39,608 nucleotides of DNA from the NCBI GenBank assembly GCA_029288805.1, contig JARIGO010000005.1:1-39608 (forward strand), read 5' to 3'. The position numbers and the translations under genes were made by a program. Position 1 is the stretch's first letter, and each line of letters begins with the position of its first letter. Below, one piece after another: positions 33,351-39,440 of this stretch. The stretch is from Candidatus Nomurabacteria bacterium. Its GTDB lineage: Bacteria > Patescibacteriota > Minisyncoccia > Phycocordibacterales > UBA9973. The notes under the pieces were generated by a model. The model saw nothing but the letters and a program-made list of their open reading frames with translations, was not told the origin of the DNA and ran no database searches.

Positions 33351-33857
33351 ATGAATAAAAGCCAAGTTATTATTGCCAGCCTTGCAGTTATTATCATTGG
33401 ATTAATAGCATATATTTCTTTCCATCCATCTTCTTCAAATACCTCAGTAGAAAATTCACGTTCTATCTTTCAATCAATAAAGAACACTATGCATCCAGCA
33501 TATGAGCTGCCTTCAACATTCACCATTACCATGCATGGTGATTTCACTAGTTCAGGTGGAGATAGAACAAGCGTGAGTAAATTTAGTTTTGTAAACAATA
33601 ACCTAATAAGTGGATCAGCAACTTATTATGATGGTGCAGGGGGCGGCTGCACACAGAACTGTAACAATACAGAACAGTGCATTGTCACTGATAATCAATG
33701 GGTTGAGGTACAGCATTGGGTTGGTTGCCAAATGATATTTGGACCAGTACCTACAAAAGAATCTCTTGAAGCACAAATTAAATCTGGTGACCTTACTCCT
33801 AAAAACTCAACGTCCACTACTCATGTTGGATTCTATTACGAAATAACCACCCCATAG
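33351..33857 (+). CDS. Hypothetical membrane-anchored exported protein
   Basis: 168 residues. N-terminal TM anchor (about 6-25), S/N-rich linker, then a soluble extracytoplasmic domain with five Cys, mostly clustered (GGGCTQNCNNTEQC; HWVGCQM) that could form disulfides. No family recognised. TATAAA ends 6 nt before the ATG. Monocistronic with its own terminator. Confidence 0.65.
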   Translation: MNKSQVIIASLAVIIIGLIAYISFHPSSSNTSVENSRSIFQSIKNTMHPAYELPSTFTITMHGDFTSSGGDRTSVSKFSFVNNNLISGSATYYDGAGGGCTQNCNNTEQCIVTDNQWVEVQHWVGCQMIFGPVPTKESLEAQIKSGDLTPKNSTSTTHVGFYYEITTP

Positions 33858-33883
33858 AAAGTCTCCTAAATTTCTAATAATAT

Positions 33884-33912
33884 AAAAACTCCTCAGTTAC
33901 AGAGGAGTTTTT
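33884..33912 (+). terminator. Intrinsic terminator
   Basis: 11-bp stem AAAAACTCCTC / GAGGAGTTTTT with a 7-nt loop; also able to act on the convergent 292-aa gene. Confidence 0.9.
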
Positions 33913-33940
33913 ATATACTTCTCGTGCGCGCACGATTTGG

Positions 33941-34819
33941 TTATGAGGTGCCTTTTAATTTTGACTCACAATATGATCGAACCATTTTGTATGTTTCTGA
34001 ATTCTCAACATCAGAAGCATGATCTTCAATGAAACCTTCTTTTTCTTCATACACATGGTAGAAAGTTCCTAGGGTCTTTGCCAAGGCCTTAAGATACCCT
34101 GCCCCTAAACCATTACTTTGAGCATACAGGTAGTAAGTCTCAAGCTGGGTTTTTATTTGTGATAATGCATCAGCAAGATATGGGTGCTCATTAATTTTTT
34201 CTCGCTCTTTATTTTTATGCAATTTTGCTAACTCAAGAACTGTTTCCTTGGTGGTACACAAAATAGTTCTGAAAACATTCATTGAACCTTTATAGTTTTC
34301 AGTATCGACATATTTAACGAGAGATTGTTTAGCTTTTTCAATATCGTTGTTCCAAATAGAATCAAGCTTATTTTTTAGGGTTACGTAATCATTTGAAAAA
34401 GTAACATCAATACCTAAACCAAGATATTCAGGATTTTCTGCATCTTCATCTGGTAAGAACTCAATAACACAGTCAACCTTTCTCAAAAAATCATCTGGAT
34501 CTGCAGTCGGAAAAGCTTCTGCCTTATTTGCCATCCATTCACCACAAAATTGGTCAATTATAATTCCTTCGAAAATATTACTAATTTGTTTATTTTTCTT
34601 TTCGAAATCATTATTATTTTCTTCCCATTGAAACTTTAATTTTTCCGTAAGCTCTACTTCCCTTTTTATTTCTTCAGGATCAAAACCTGGTTGCTTAAGG
34701 AAGTCTTCAGCATTTGGCTGATATCGTTTCTTTTGATCTTCAAAAAATTTTTCCTGAGAATTAATAAGATAATCCTCTTGCATTGACTCAAACGATATAT
34801 TATTGCCTATTCCTTCCAT
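33941..34819 (-). CDS. Hypothetical cytosolic protein, possible restriction-nuclease-like core
   Basis: 292 residues, highly charged, helical at both ends. The centre reads GEWMANKAEAFPTADPDDFLRKVDCVIEF...LGLGIDVTFSND: an acidic residue, then β-strands with D and ID, which is suggestive of a PD-(D/E)XK fold but lacks a clear ExK. That fold is a weak inference. TATAAT ends 8 nt before the ATG. It lies beside tRNA-Gly at the left end of the accessory island. Confidence 0.6.
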   Translation of the reverse strand: MEGIGNNISFESMQEDYLINSQEKFFEDQKKRYQPNAEDFLKQPGFDPEEIKREVELTEKLKFQWEENNNDFEKKNKQISNIFEGIIIDQFCGEWMANKAEAFPTADPDDFLRKVDCVIEFLPDEDAENPEYLGLGIDVTFSNDYVTLKNKLDSIWNNDIEKAKQSLVKYVDTENYKGSMNVFRTILCTTKETVLELAKLHKNKEREKINEHPYLADALSQIKTQLETYYLYAQSNGLGAGYLKALAKTLGTFYHVYEEKEGFIEDHASDVENSETYKMVRSYCESKLKGTS

Positions 34820-34846
34820 ATATTTTTATTATATAGAAAACTCTTG

Positions 34847-34917
34847 TGCGGGTACAGGGAATCGAACCCTGGTCTACACATTGGAAGTGTGTCATTCTAC
34901 CACTAAACTATACCCGC
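34847..34917 (-). tRNA. tRNA-Gly, anticodon TCC
   Basis: Complete cloverleaf: acceptor GCGGGTA/TACCCGC, D-arm with GTTTAGTGGTAGAAT, anticodon stem ACACA/TGTGT around CTTCCAA (anticodon TCC, reads GGA), T-arm CAGGG-TTCGATT-CCCTG, discriminator A. The 3' CCA is not encoded. A TATAAT box at 34933-34938 (minus) lies 15 nt upstream. Confidence 0.96.
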
Positions 34918-34969
34918 TTTATCCCTATTTCAATTATATTATTTTCTCGGAATTTTCCGATTGTCGGGA

Positions 34970-35113
34970 CTAAGGGATCACATTAGAGCCACCAACCGTT
35001 TTAAGGGCATAATTTCCTAGTGATACCTTGGTTATGTTACAACCGGTAATGCCAATACTATATACAATGGTGAACCTAAAGGCAAATGGTGAAGCATCGA
35101 GTTTATTACTGCT
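34970..35113 (-). pseudogene. Decayed gene tail R1 (47 codons, no start)
   Basis: Minus-strand frame open from after a stop at 35114-35116 to TAG at 34970. It encodes a protein-like tail that begins SSNKLDASPFAFRFTIVYS and ends SLGNYALKTVGGSNVIP, with no ATG. It aligns at DNA level over about 110 nt with R2 (36432-36545), whose translation keeps NKL near the start and KVSL..TV.SSNV.P at the end. It is therefore the 3' remnant of a gene, not noise. Immediately after the stop comes TCCCGACAA, shared with R2 and with the 3' end of tRNA-Pro. Confidence 0.6.
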
Positions 35114-35140
35114 TTACCCAAGTCCTGGTAGAATTAAGCA

Positions 35141-35743
35141 ATGGGAGGAGAAAAGGAATTTAAGGATAAATCGACGTTCATGTTAGGCTATCTGGCTGTT
35201 ATCATTGCCCTGCTTCAGATCAAAGACAGCCTGCGGAACATAATAATAAACGTGTTCGACCTACAGTTCTCTTTGTATGTGGCACTACTGGTCTTTATAT
35301 TTTTCTTGATACTGATAATGTATCTATTCGCGCTTACCTACTTCAAGTTTTGGGAAGAGAAAACAAGACCTGTATTGAAAACAATAAAACAAACCGCGGA
35401 AATCCTATTTAATTTTTCCTTAGTATCTCCAATCCTATTTGGGTTATTAATTGTTAGCAGTTATATCATTAAGACTCTGCATAATTTTTCTCCAACAACA
35501 GCGTTTGCAGTCAACCAGGGATTCAGCTTTATTACAACTATGGTTATAGCGGTGTTCTCTATAAACACTTTTTATTCCCTGAAAAAAGCCGGGGCATCCT
35601 CCAAAAATATAAGCAATGAGGAAAAAGAGGAAATTAGGAAAAGGTTTGCCAAGCAGCAGAGCTCTGTAATAAATAGGACGGCGGTGTTATTAGGAGCTAT
35701 TACTTCAGTTCTTACCATTATTGTTGAGATATTCGCTAAATAA
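35141..35743 (+). CDS. Hypothetical multi-pass membrane protein
   Basis: 200 residues with about five TM helices (about 13-30, 42-68, 88-112, 124-145, 178-198), a charged loop (KNISNEEKEEIRKRFAKQQ) and a cytoplasmic lysine-rich N-terminus. No family recognised. TAGAAT (35129-35134) ends 6 nt before the ATG, and the ATG is followed by GGGAGGAG inside the coding sequence. It lies between decayed tails R1 and R2, so it is probably accessory DNA. Confidence 0.7.
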   Translation: MGGEKEFKDKSTFMLGYLAVIIALLQIKDSLRNIIINVFDLQFSLYVALLVFIFFLILIMYLFALTYFKFWEEKTRPVLKTIKQTAEILFNFSLVSPILFGLLIVSSYIIKTLHNFSPTTAFAVNQGFSFITTMVIAVFSINTFYSLKKAGASSKNISNEEKEEIRKRFAKQQSSVINRTAVLLGAITSVLTIIVEIFAK

Positions 35744-35806
35744 ATTATGGATGAAGCCGTTATCAGAAACATGAGGAAACGATTTTAGGCAATAGTCCCC
35801 AAACAT

Positions 35807-35833
35807 AAAAAGCCTGATCAGGGATCAGACTTT
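35807..35833 (-). terminator. Terminator of the lipoprotein gene
   Basis: Stem CTGATC/GATCAG (35814-35819, 35823-35828) extended by A-T pairs past one mismatch, followed on the minus strand by five T. Confidence 0.75.
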
Positions 35834-35848
35834 GAGTAAAGAGTGCTT

Positions 35849-36193
35849 TTATTTTAAGCGTTTTTGGTTAAAGAAATCATCGACAAGAATAGTAACTTTC
35901 TTACCGACTAAAACAGTATCGAAGACTTTCTTTTCCACATTAAATGTATCAACACATGATTCCCCTTCTGCAGAAGTACTTTTGACAACCACTGACCAGC
36001 TTTCCGGTACGGAAACCTGCATGATAACCGGTACGTAAACAATGGCTTTACCAGTTGATACTGCACCAGCACCAACCCTTTTTTCCATGTGGGCGGTGTC
36101 GTGTACCTTATTGATAACCAGGGCTGACTGAGACTGTGTACAAGATGTGAAAAACAGTGCCGAAAGAAACCCAAAAAGAAATAACTTTTTCAT
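35849..36193 (-). CDS. Small lipoprotein
   Basis: 114 residues from the ATG at 36193. Lipoprotein signal MKKLFLFGFLSALFFTSC, lipobox FTSC, Cys18. The mature part is β-like (AIVYVPVIMQVSVPESWSVVV) with no known family. A longer frame starting at 36286 is rejected: its extra N-terminus is encoded by the hairpin leader and would bury the signal peptide. Like the lipoprotein at 6476-6961 it uses a TTGACA/TATNNT promoter and a long leader, unlike its neighbours. Confidence 0.7.
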   Translation of the reverse strand: MKKLFLFGFLSALFFTSCTQSQSALVINKVHDTAHMEKRVGAGAVSTGKAIVYVPVIMQVSVPESWSVVVKSTSAEGESCVDTFNVEKKVFDTVLVGKKVTILVDDFFNQKRLK

Positions 36194-36195
36194 AT

Positions 36196-36251
36196 ATTTT
36201 ATTGGTTTACCGCAAAGCCCTATAAAAGGATTTCTGGAAAACCAATAAAAT
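36196..36251 (-). promoter_or_regulatory. Long hairpin in the lipoprotein 5' leader
   Basis: Perfect 13-bp inverted repeat: ATTTTATTGGTTT (36196-36208) and AAACCAATAAAAT (36239-36251), with a 30-nt loop. In the transcript the 3' arm ends 2 nt before the ATG, so the folded leader would cover the ribosome-binding region. It could act as a thermosensor, a protein-binding switch or a stabiliser. Confidence 0.6.
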
Positions 36252-36274
36252 GTTGTGAAGAACTTTATGTTTAT

Positions 36275-36303
36275 ATAATATAACATTTTTTATAAAATGT
36301 CAA
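36275..36303 (-). promoter_or_regulatory. Sigma70-type promoter of the lipoprotein gene
   Basis: Minus strand: TTGACA (36298-36303), 17-nt spacer, TATTAT (36275-36280). Start near 36268, leader about 75 nt. Confidence 0.75.
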
Positions 36304-36359
36304 GTTAGATTACTAGTTCCGACATTAGTATTATCCGTCTGATTTTTTAAATGTCCATG

Positions 36360-36430
36360 CAAAATAAGGCCGTAATAAGCCTTATTTTGTATAGATCAAT
36401 ATTGATTTTGAGTACTTTCTCCTTGTCGGG
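36360..36430. repeat. Copy B1 of the tRNA-Pro downstream block
   Basis: About 71 nt, roughly 93% identical by eye to 38635-38707. It includes the terminator stem (AAAATAAGGC/GCCTTATTTT), CAATATT-GATTTTGAG and CTTGTCGGGA, the last being the tail of tRNA-Pro. Here it abuts the decayed gene tail R2 instead of a tRNA. Confidence 0.85.
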
Positions 36431-36431
36431 A

Positions 36432-36545
36432 CTAAGGGAGCACATTAGAACTTTTAACCGTTGTAAGGGGGAAAATTCTTAGTGATACTTTGGTGTTATG
36501 CTGCGACCAGTAATGCCGTTACTATGTACAATAATCAATTATTTA
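36432..36545 (-). pseudogene. Decayed gene tail R2, frameshifted
   Basis: Minus-strand relative of R1. One frame reads IIVHSNGITGRSIT and a shifted one KVSLRIFPLTTVKSSNVLP then TAG at 36432-36434. The stop is followed by TCCCGACAAGGAG, as after tRNA-Pro. Upstream coding is lost. Similarity to R1 is about 80% by eye over 110 nt. Confidence 0.55.
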
Positions 36546-36559
36546 GCAATTGCAGTTTA

Positions 36560-37459
36560 TTAAATTTTAACGTTAAGCCTTTTAAATACTATCTTTCTGT
36601 AAACACTTGGAGATTTTTCAATCAAATATTTAAGTAAGTTAGGAACCCATGACTCAGTAATAGCAAAGGTCGCAACAACGAAACACAGCGACAAGAAATT
36701 GCTTTTCCCTATTTTACTTAAATAGCCATGGTGAATATTTAATATTAATAAAAGGATATATATTAATAGTATTACTATGCAATAGAATACGACTGACCAT
36801 CGTTTTGCCTTATAGCCAAAAAAGCTTATTTCATCAGGTTCATTAAAAGCAAACTTAAATAATTGCTCATTTTCTTTTTCAACTTGCTTGCTGTTAAATT
36901 TATTAACCAGAGAAAAGTTTCGGGTAGCGATATCTTCTTTTTTTGTTCTATAGCCTGAAATAATAAGTAGAAGAAGAATTAGAATACGATCTATATCTTT
37001 CACAGTAGCAGGTAGCGTCTTCCGCCAAAACCTCAGCTTTTCCCTCACAATAAACCCCCTAATTGGCTTAGTGGGTAGCCGATGCGCATTTCTTAACTTT
37101 ATAAGAATATCCTTAGGAATTATCTCTTTATCCTGATAGTAAAATTTATCTTCTCTCTCGTTGTAAGAAAAGTCTTGATGAATATCTATATCTACGGGAA
37201 CATTTATGTCATCTGTTGTTCCCAAACTTACTCCGTCCTCTACCTTTTTACCATAACTTGCACTGAGCCAAACTTTTTTTATCTCATCGCTTTGAATTGA
37301 GCCGCTACTACTCAGACCAACTTTGTACATGGAAACATACCCATCCGGATAGTCGTTATCCTCAAGCACACTAAAGCCGACTCCGTCTATGAAATCTACC
37401 GGGCTAAGGAAATTGGAAAATGGCACTTCGAATTTTCTTCTAAAATCACTGGCAGTCAT
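36560..37459 (-). CDS. Hypothetical membrane protein
   Basis: 299 residues. A soluble N-terminal 155 residues (WLSASYGKKVEDGVSLGTTDDINVPVDIDIHQDFSYNE, then IPKDILIKLRNAHRLP) precedes three membrane helices: about 162-175, 222-243 and 254-270. No family recognised. TATATT ends exactly 6 nt before the ATG. The gene is AT-rich compared with the housekeeping part of the window and sits inside the tRNA-bounded accessory island; the large cytosolic domain plus C-terminal helices is a layout seen in some defence effectors, but nothing more specific supports that. Confidence 0.65.
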   Translation of the reverse strand: MTASDFRRKFEVPFSNFLSPVDFIDGVGFSVLEDNDYPDGYVSMYKVGLSSSGSIQSDEIKKVWLSASYGKKVEDGVSLGTTDDINVPVDIDIHQDFSYNEREDKFYYQDKEIIPKDILIKLRNAHRLPTKPIRGFIVREKLRFWRKTLPATVKDIDRILILLLLIISGYRTKKEDIATRNFSLVNKFNSKQVEKENEQLFKFAFNEPDEISFFGYKAKRWSVVFYCIVILLIYILLLILNIHHGYLSKIGKSNFLSLCFVVATFAITESWVPNLLKYLIEKSPSVYRKIVFKRLNVKI

Positions 37460-37551
37460 TACCTGAATATATCATACGAATTATTAAATATTTATTAAAA
37501 GCATTTAATTAGCTGCTTGCAAATACTGTCAAATAAGGTATTGTGCGCAAC

Positions 37552-37722
37552 ATGCAGATAAAACAGGAGCGATTAGAGGCGTTCAAGGAACTGTACAAGA
37601 AACAGTTTGATGTAGAGCTCTCAAACCCGGAGGCGTACGACAAGGCGCGCAAGGTGCTTTCCTATGCAAAGCTCTGCCTGAAGCCGTTTGAGAAGGTTGG
37701 TGTCAGGGAGTTTGAGGTATAG
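37552..37722 (+). CDS. Small charged protein (56 aa), GC-richer than its surroundings
   Basis: Begins MQIKQERLEAFKELYKKQFD and ends VGVREFEV; helical, with the pattern R-L-x-F-K-x-L-Y-x-x-x-F-x-x-E-L-S-x-x-E-A. From memory, similar small proteins recur in CPR genomes beside mobile or conjugative genes; no function assigned. TTGCAA-16-TATTGT precedes it and TATTGT ends 7 nt before the ATG. Codons are clearly GC-richer than neighbouring island genes. A terminator follows. Confidence 0.65.
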   Translation: MQIKQERLEAFKELYKKQFDVELSNPEAYDKARKVLSYAKLCLKPFEKVGVREFEV

Positions 37723-37754
37723 ACTGTACGCGTAGTCAGACACAAACGGTATAT

Positions 37755-37782
37755 AAAATCCCCTCTAACAAAGGGGGTTTTA
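37755..37782 (+). terminator. Intrinsic terminator
   Basis: AAAATCCCC / GGGGGTTTT stem (one T-G pair) with a 9-nt loop, then TATATTTTT. Serves the 56-aa ORF and faces the convergent 103-aa gene. Confidence 0.8.
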
Positions 37783-37787
37783 TATTT

Positions 37788-38099
37788 TTATTGATGCCCT
37801 ATCCTAATTATTCTATACCCATCTTCTGATGCTGGGTAAATAAATTGACCTATTGCGGGCGGACTCGTTATCTCTTGATTTACACCATCAACCTCATACC
37901 CTTTAGAAATAAGGAACTGCTTAATGCTTTCCGCAAAAATAATTGCCTCTCCATCTCCGAGCGCAGCGAAAATTTTAAATTTTTCATTCTTGCTAATACT
38001 TCCTAAGAGATGTGATTTAAAGGCTTCATCCACTTCTCTTTGAGTTTTTCCAAATGAAATATTGTTGTTTCCAAAAATATTGTTTTGATTTATATCCAT
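37788..38099 (-). CDS. Hypothetical protein sharing an Asn-rich N-terminus with its upstream neighbour
   Basis: 103 residues. N-terminus MDINQNNIFGNNNISFG, then a soluble α/β part (EAFKSHLLGSISKNEKFKIFAALGDGEAIIFAESIKQFLISKGYEVDGV). No TM helix. It starts 2 nt after the stop of the 59-aa gene, whose N-terminus MNINQKNVYGSNS is clearly related, so the two products probably act together or assemble through the shared segment. No family recognised. Confidence 0.6.
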   Translation of the reverse strand: MDINQNNIFGNNNISFGKTQREVDEAFKSHLLGSISKNEKFKIFAALGDGEAIIFAESIKQFLISKGYEVDGVNQEITSPPAIGQFIYPASEDGYRIIRIGHQ

Positions 38100-38101
38100 A
38101 T

Positions 38102-38281
38102 TTATAAGTGTATGTGCATTAAAATTTTTAATAGATCATACAAGCCGGCTGCAATAATTGAGGCCAAAATCCCGCTAAAAAAACCTTGTAGTCCTTGTTT
38201 AGTAGAAAATACATTTTTTAAAATCACACTGTTGTTATGTACACTGTTTGAACCATATACATTTTTTTGATTAATATTCAT
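38102..38281 (-). CDS. Small membrane protein (59 aa), partner of the 103-aa protein
   Basis: Asn-rich N-terminus (MNINQKNVYGSNSVHNNS), then KNVFSTKQGLQGFF and one hydrophobic helix (SGILASIIAAGLYDLLKIL), so a soluble segment tethered by a C-terminal TM. First gene of a two-gene unit (2-nt gap). A GATAAT sequence ends 7 nt before the ATG. Pairing of a soluble and a membrane protein with a shared N-terminal motif suggests a small effector or toxin-type module; this is inference. Confidence 0.55.
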   Translation of the reverse strand: MNINQKNVYGSNSVHNNSVILKNVFSTKQGLQGFFSGILASIIAAGLYDLLKILMHIHL

Positions 38282-38318
38282 TATCGTAATTATCGTTACA
38301 GAATCTTTTAATAAAGAA

Positions 38319-38345
38319 CGGGGGCGCTTCAGCCCCCGCTTTTTG
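38319..38345. terminator. Strong GC-rich terminator
   Basis: 7-bp stem CGGGGGC/GCCCCCG with a 6-nt loop, then CTTTTTG on plus. On minus it follows the decayed frame at 38358-38477. There is no intact plus-strand gene just upstream, so its transcript is uncertain. Confidence 0.75.
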
Positions 38346-38357
38346 TATTCAAATGAG

Positions 38358-38477
38358 TCAGTTTATTCTTGAACTTTCAATATTTTTAGCGTAGGTCGAA
38401 GATGGTATGGTTTGAGTTGTATCAGGCTGAATCTCCGACAATAAATGTCTGATTTGAATTGTTCTAGAGCTTATTAA
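38358..38477 (-). pseudogene. Possible remnant of a gene C-terminus (39 codons, no start)
   Basis: The minus-strand frame, open after a TAG, reads about IRHLLSEIQPDTTQTIPSS... and ends ...NIESSRIN before TGA at 38358. It has protein-like composition and is followed by the terminator at 38319-38345, the order expected for a real gene's tail, but no upstream coding survives. The rest of 38478-38630 is AT-rich and I see only a short GTTCGATTCCC string at 38593-38603 resembling a tRNA T-loop. Confidence 0.3.
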
Positions 38478-38634
38478 CTATATTATACCACATTTTTTCA
38501 TTTTAAGCTATCATTCTTACCTAATTGATAGATATTCATTTACAATTAGACCTGACAAACTTTTATACCTTATATATTAAAGATATTTCCAGTTCGATTC
38601 CCTTTGTCCTACCCCTATTTTTTTGACACAAAAA

Positions 38635-38701
38635 CAAAATAAGGCCGTAATAAGCCTTATTTTGTATGAATCAATATTTGATTTTGAGCACTCTCTCCTT
38701 G
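38635..38701 (-). terminator. tRNA-Pro downstream block and terminator (copy B2)
   Basis: Read on minus after the tRNA: AAGGAGAGAGTGCTC, AT-rich spacer, then stem AAAATAAGGC / GCCTTATTTT and GTTTTTG. An intrinsic terminator for tRNA-Pro; duplicated as B1 at 36360-36430. Confidence 0.8.
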
Positions 38702-38774
38702 TCGGGATGCAGGGATTCGAACCCTGAGTCACCTCTTCCCAAAAGAGGCATGTTAGCCGTTACACCACATCCCG
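38702..38774 (-). tRNA. tRNA-Pro, anticodon TGG
   Basis: Cloverleaf: acceptor CGGGATG/CATCCCG, D-arm GTGTAACGGCTAAC, anticodon stem CCTCT/AGAGG around TTTGGGA (anticodon TGG, reads CCA), T-arm CAGGG-TTCGAAT-CCCTG, discriminator A, CCA not encoded (ACAAGG follows). Confidence 0.96.
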
Positions 38775-38854
38775 ATTTAACGCGCCGAAGCTTTAGCAAA
38801 GGCGGGTGGTACATCGTATAGTAGCAGAACAGTCTATATAAATAAAGCCCCTTC

Positions 38855-39220
38855 TTAGGTTAAATCTATAATTTCTATTTTTGCTTCCCTATCCTGATCT
38901 CCCAATAACACTATAATTCCCTGCATTTTGTAATCTTTTATGCGGTGTTTGAATATATAGTAGTCGGCGGACCGTATAAACTTCCACAACTTCTCTTTGG
39001 TGAGGTTATCAGCCGGATTGAACCAACTTCCCTGTTTTCCAGCCTTAACCTCAAAAAAGTGATATGTTTTCTTCTTTTTTGCGATTACGTCGATTTCCCC
39101 GTTTCTAGTATGAAAATTACGCTCAACTATGGAAAAACCTTGTTTCATGAGAAACAATACCGCTAAATCTTCTCCTTTTTTCCCCAATTGCTGGGTTTTT
39201 GAAGTAAATATTCGAATCAT
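38855..39220 (-). CDS. YraN/UPF0102-family endonuclease-like protein
   Basis: 121 residues, the family's usual length. Opens with QQLGKKGEDLAVLFLMKQGFSIVERNFHTRNGEIDVIA and FFEVKAG: the GExD..ExK core of a restriction-endonuclease-like fold is intact. Biological role in the family is poorly defined; links to recombination or DNA repair have been proposed. The parS palindrome lies 4 nt upstream of its ATG, within its promoter region. No TANNNT-N6 start is evident here. Confidence 0.9.
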   Translation of the reverse strand: MIRIFTSKTQQLGKKGEDLAVLFLMKQGFSIVERNFHTRNGEIDVIAKKKKTYHFFEVKAGKQGSWFNPADNLTKEKLWKFIRSADYYIFKHRIKDYKMQGIIVLLGDQDREAKIEIIDLT

Positions 39221-39224
39221 ATGA

Positions 39225-39250
39225 ATAAGTGTTTCACGTGAAACACTTAT
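39225..39250. promoter_or_regulatory. parS centromere-like site
   Basis: The core TGTTTCACGTGAAACA (39230-39245) is an exact match to the 16-bp bacterial parS consensus, embedded in a perfect 26-bp palindrome (ATAAGTGTTTCAC and its complement). ParB loads here and spreads for origin segregation. No parA or parB is in the window. Confidence 0.93.
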
Positions 39251-39440
39251 GAGGTGTTCCTTGTGTAACTACATTATACCTATATTACATAAAGGTTTTT
39301 AAAAGAAATCAATATTTACAGACAGTATAAAAGTCGTCCTTTATCCCTTTTACACACACACTTATCCACAGTTTTGTCAAAAAGTTAATAAAATTGGTCT
39401 CATCTGACACTATAAGACTGTCTTTGTCCAAGAAAATGAG
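39251..39440. other. Candidate replication origin (oriC) region
   Basis: No gene. A perfect DnaA box TTATCCACA (39362-39370) and a second match to TTWTNCACA, TTTTACACA (39348-39356), lie 5 nt apart in the same orientation, flanked by AT-rich DNA on both sides (39263-39330 and 39371-39395). The parS site lies just to the left. This combination is typical of a chromosomal origin. dnaA/dnaN are not visible and may lie to the right. Confidence 0.65.

Noticed and set aside
38593-38617. A further tRNA gene on the plus strand
   Set aside because: Only a T-loop-like GTTCGATTCCC is present; the T-stem does not pair and no acceptor or anticodon arm is visible.
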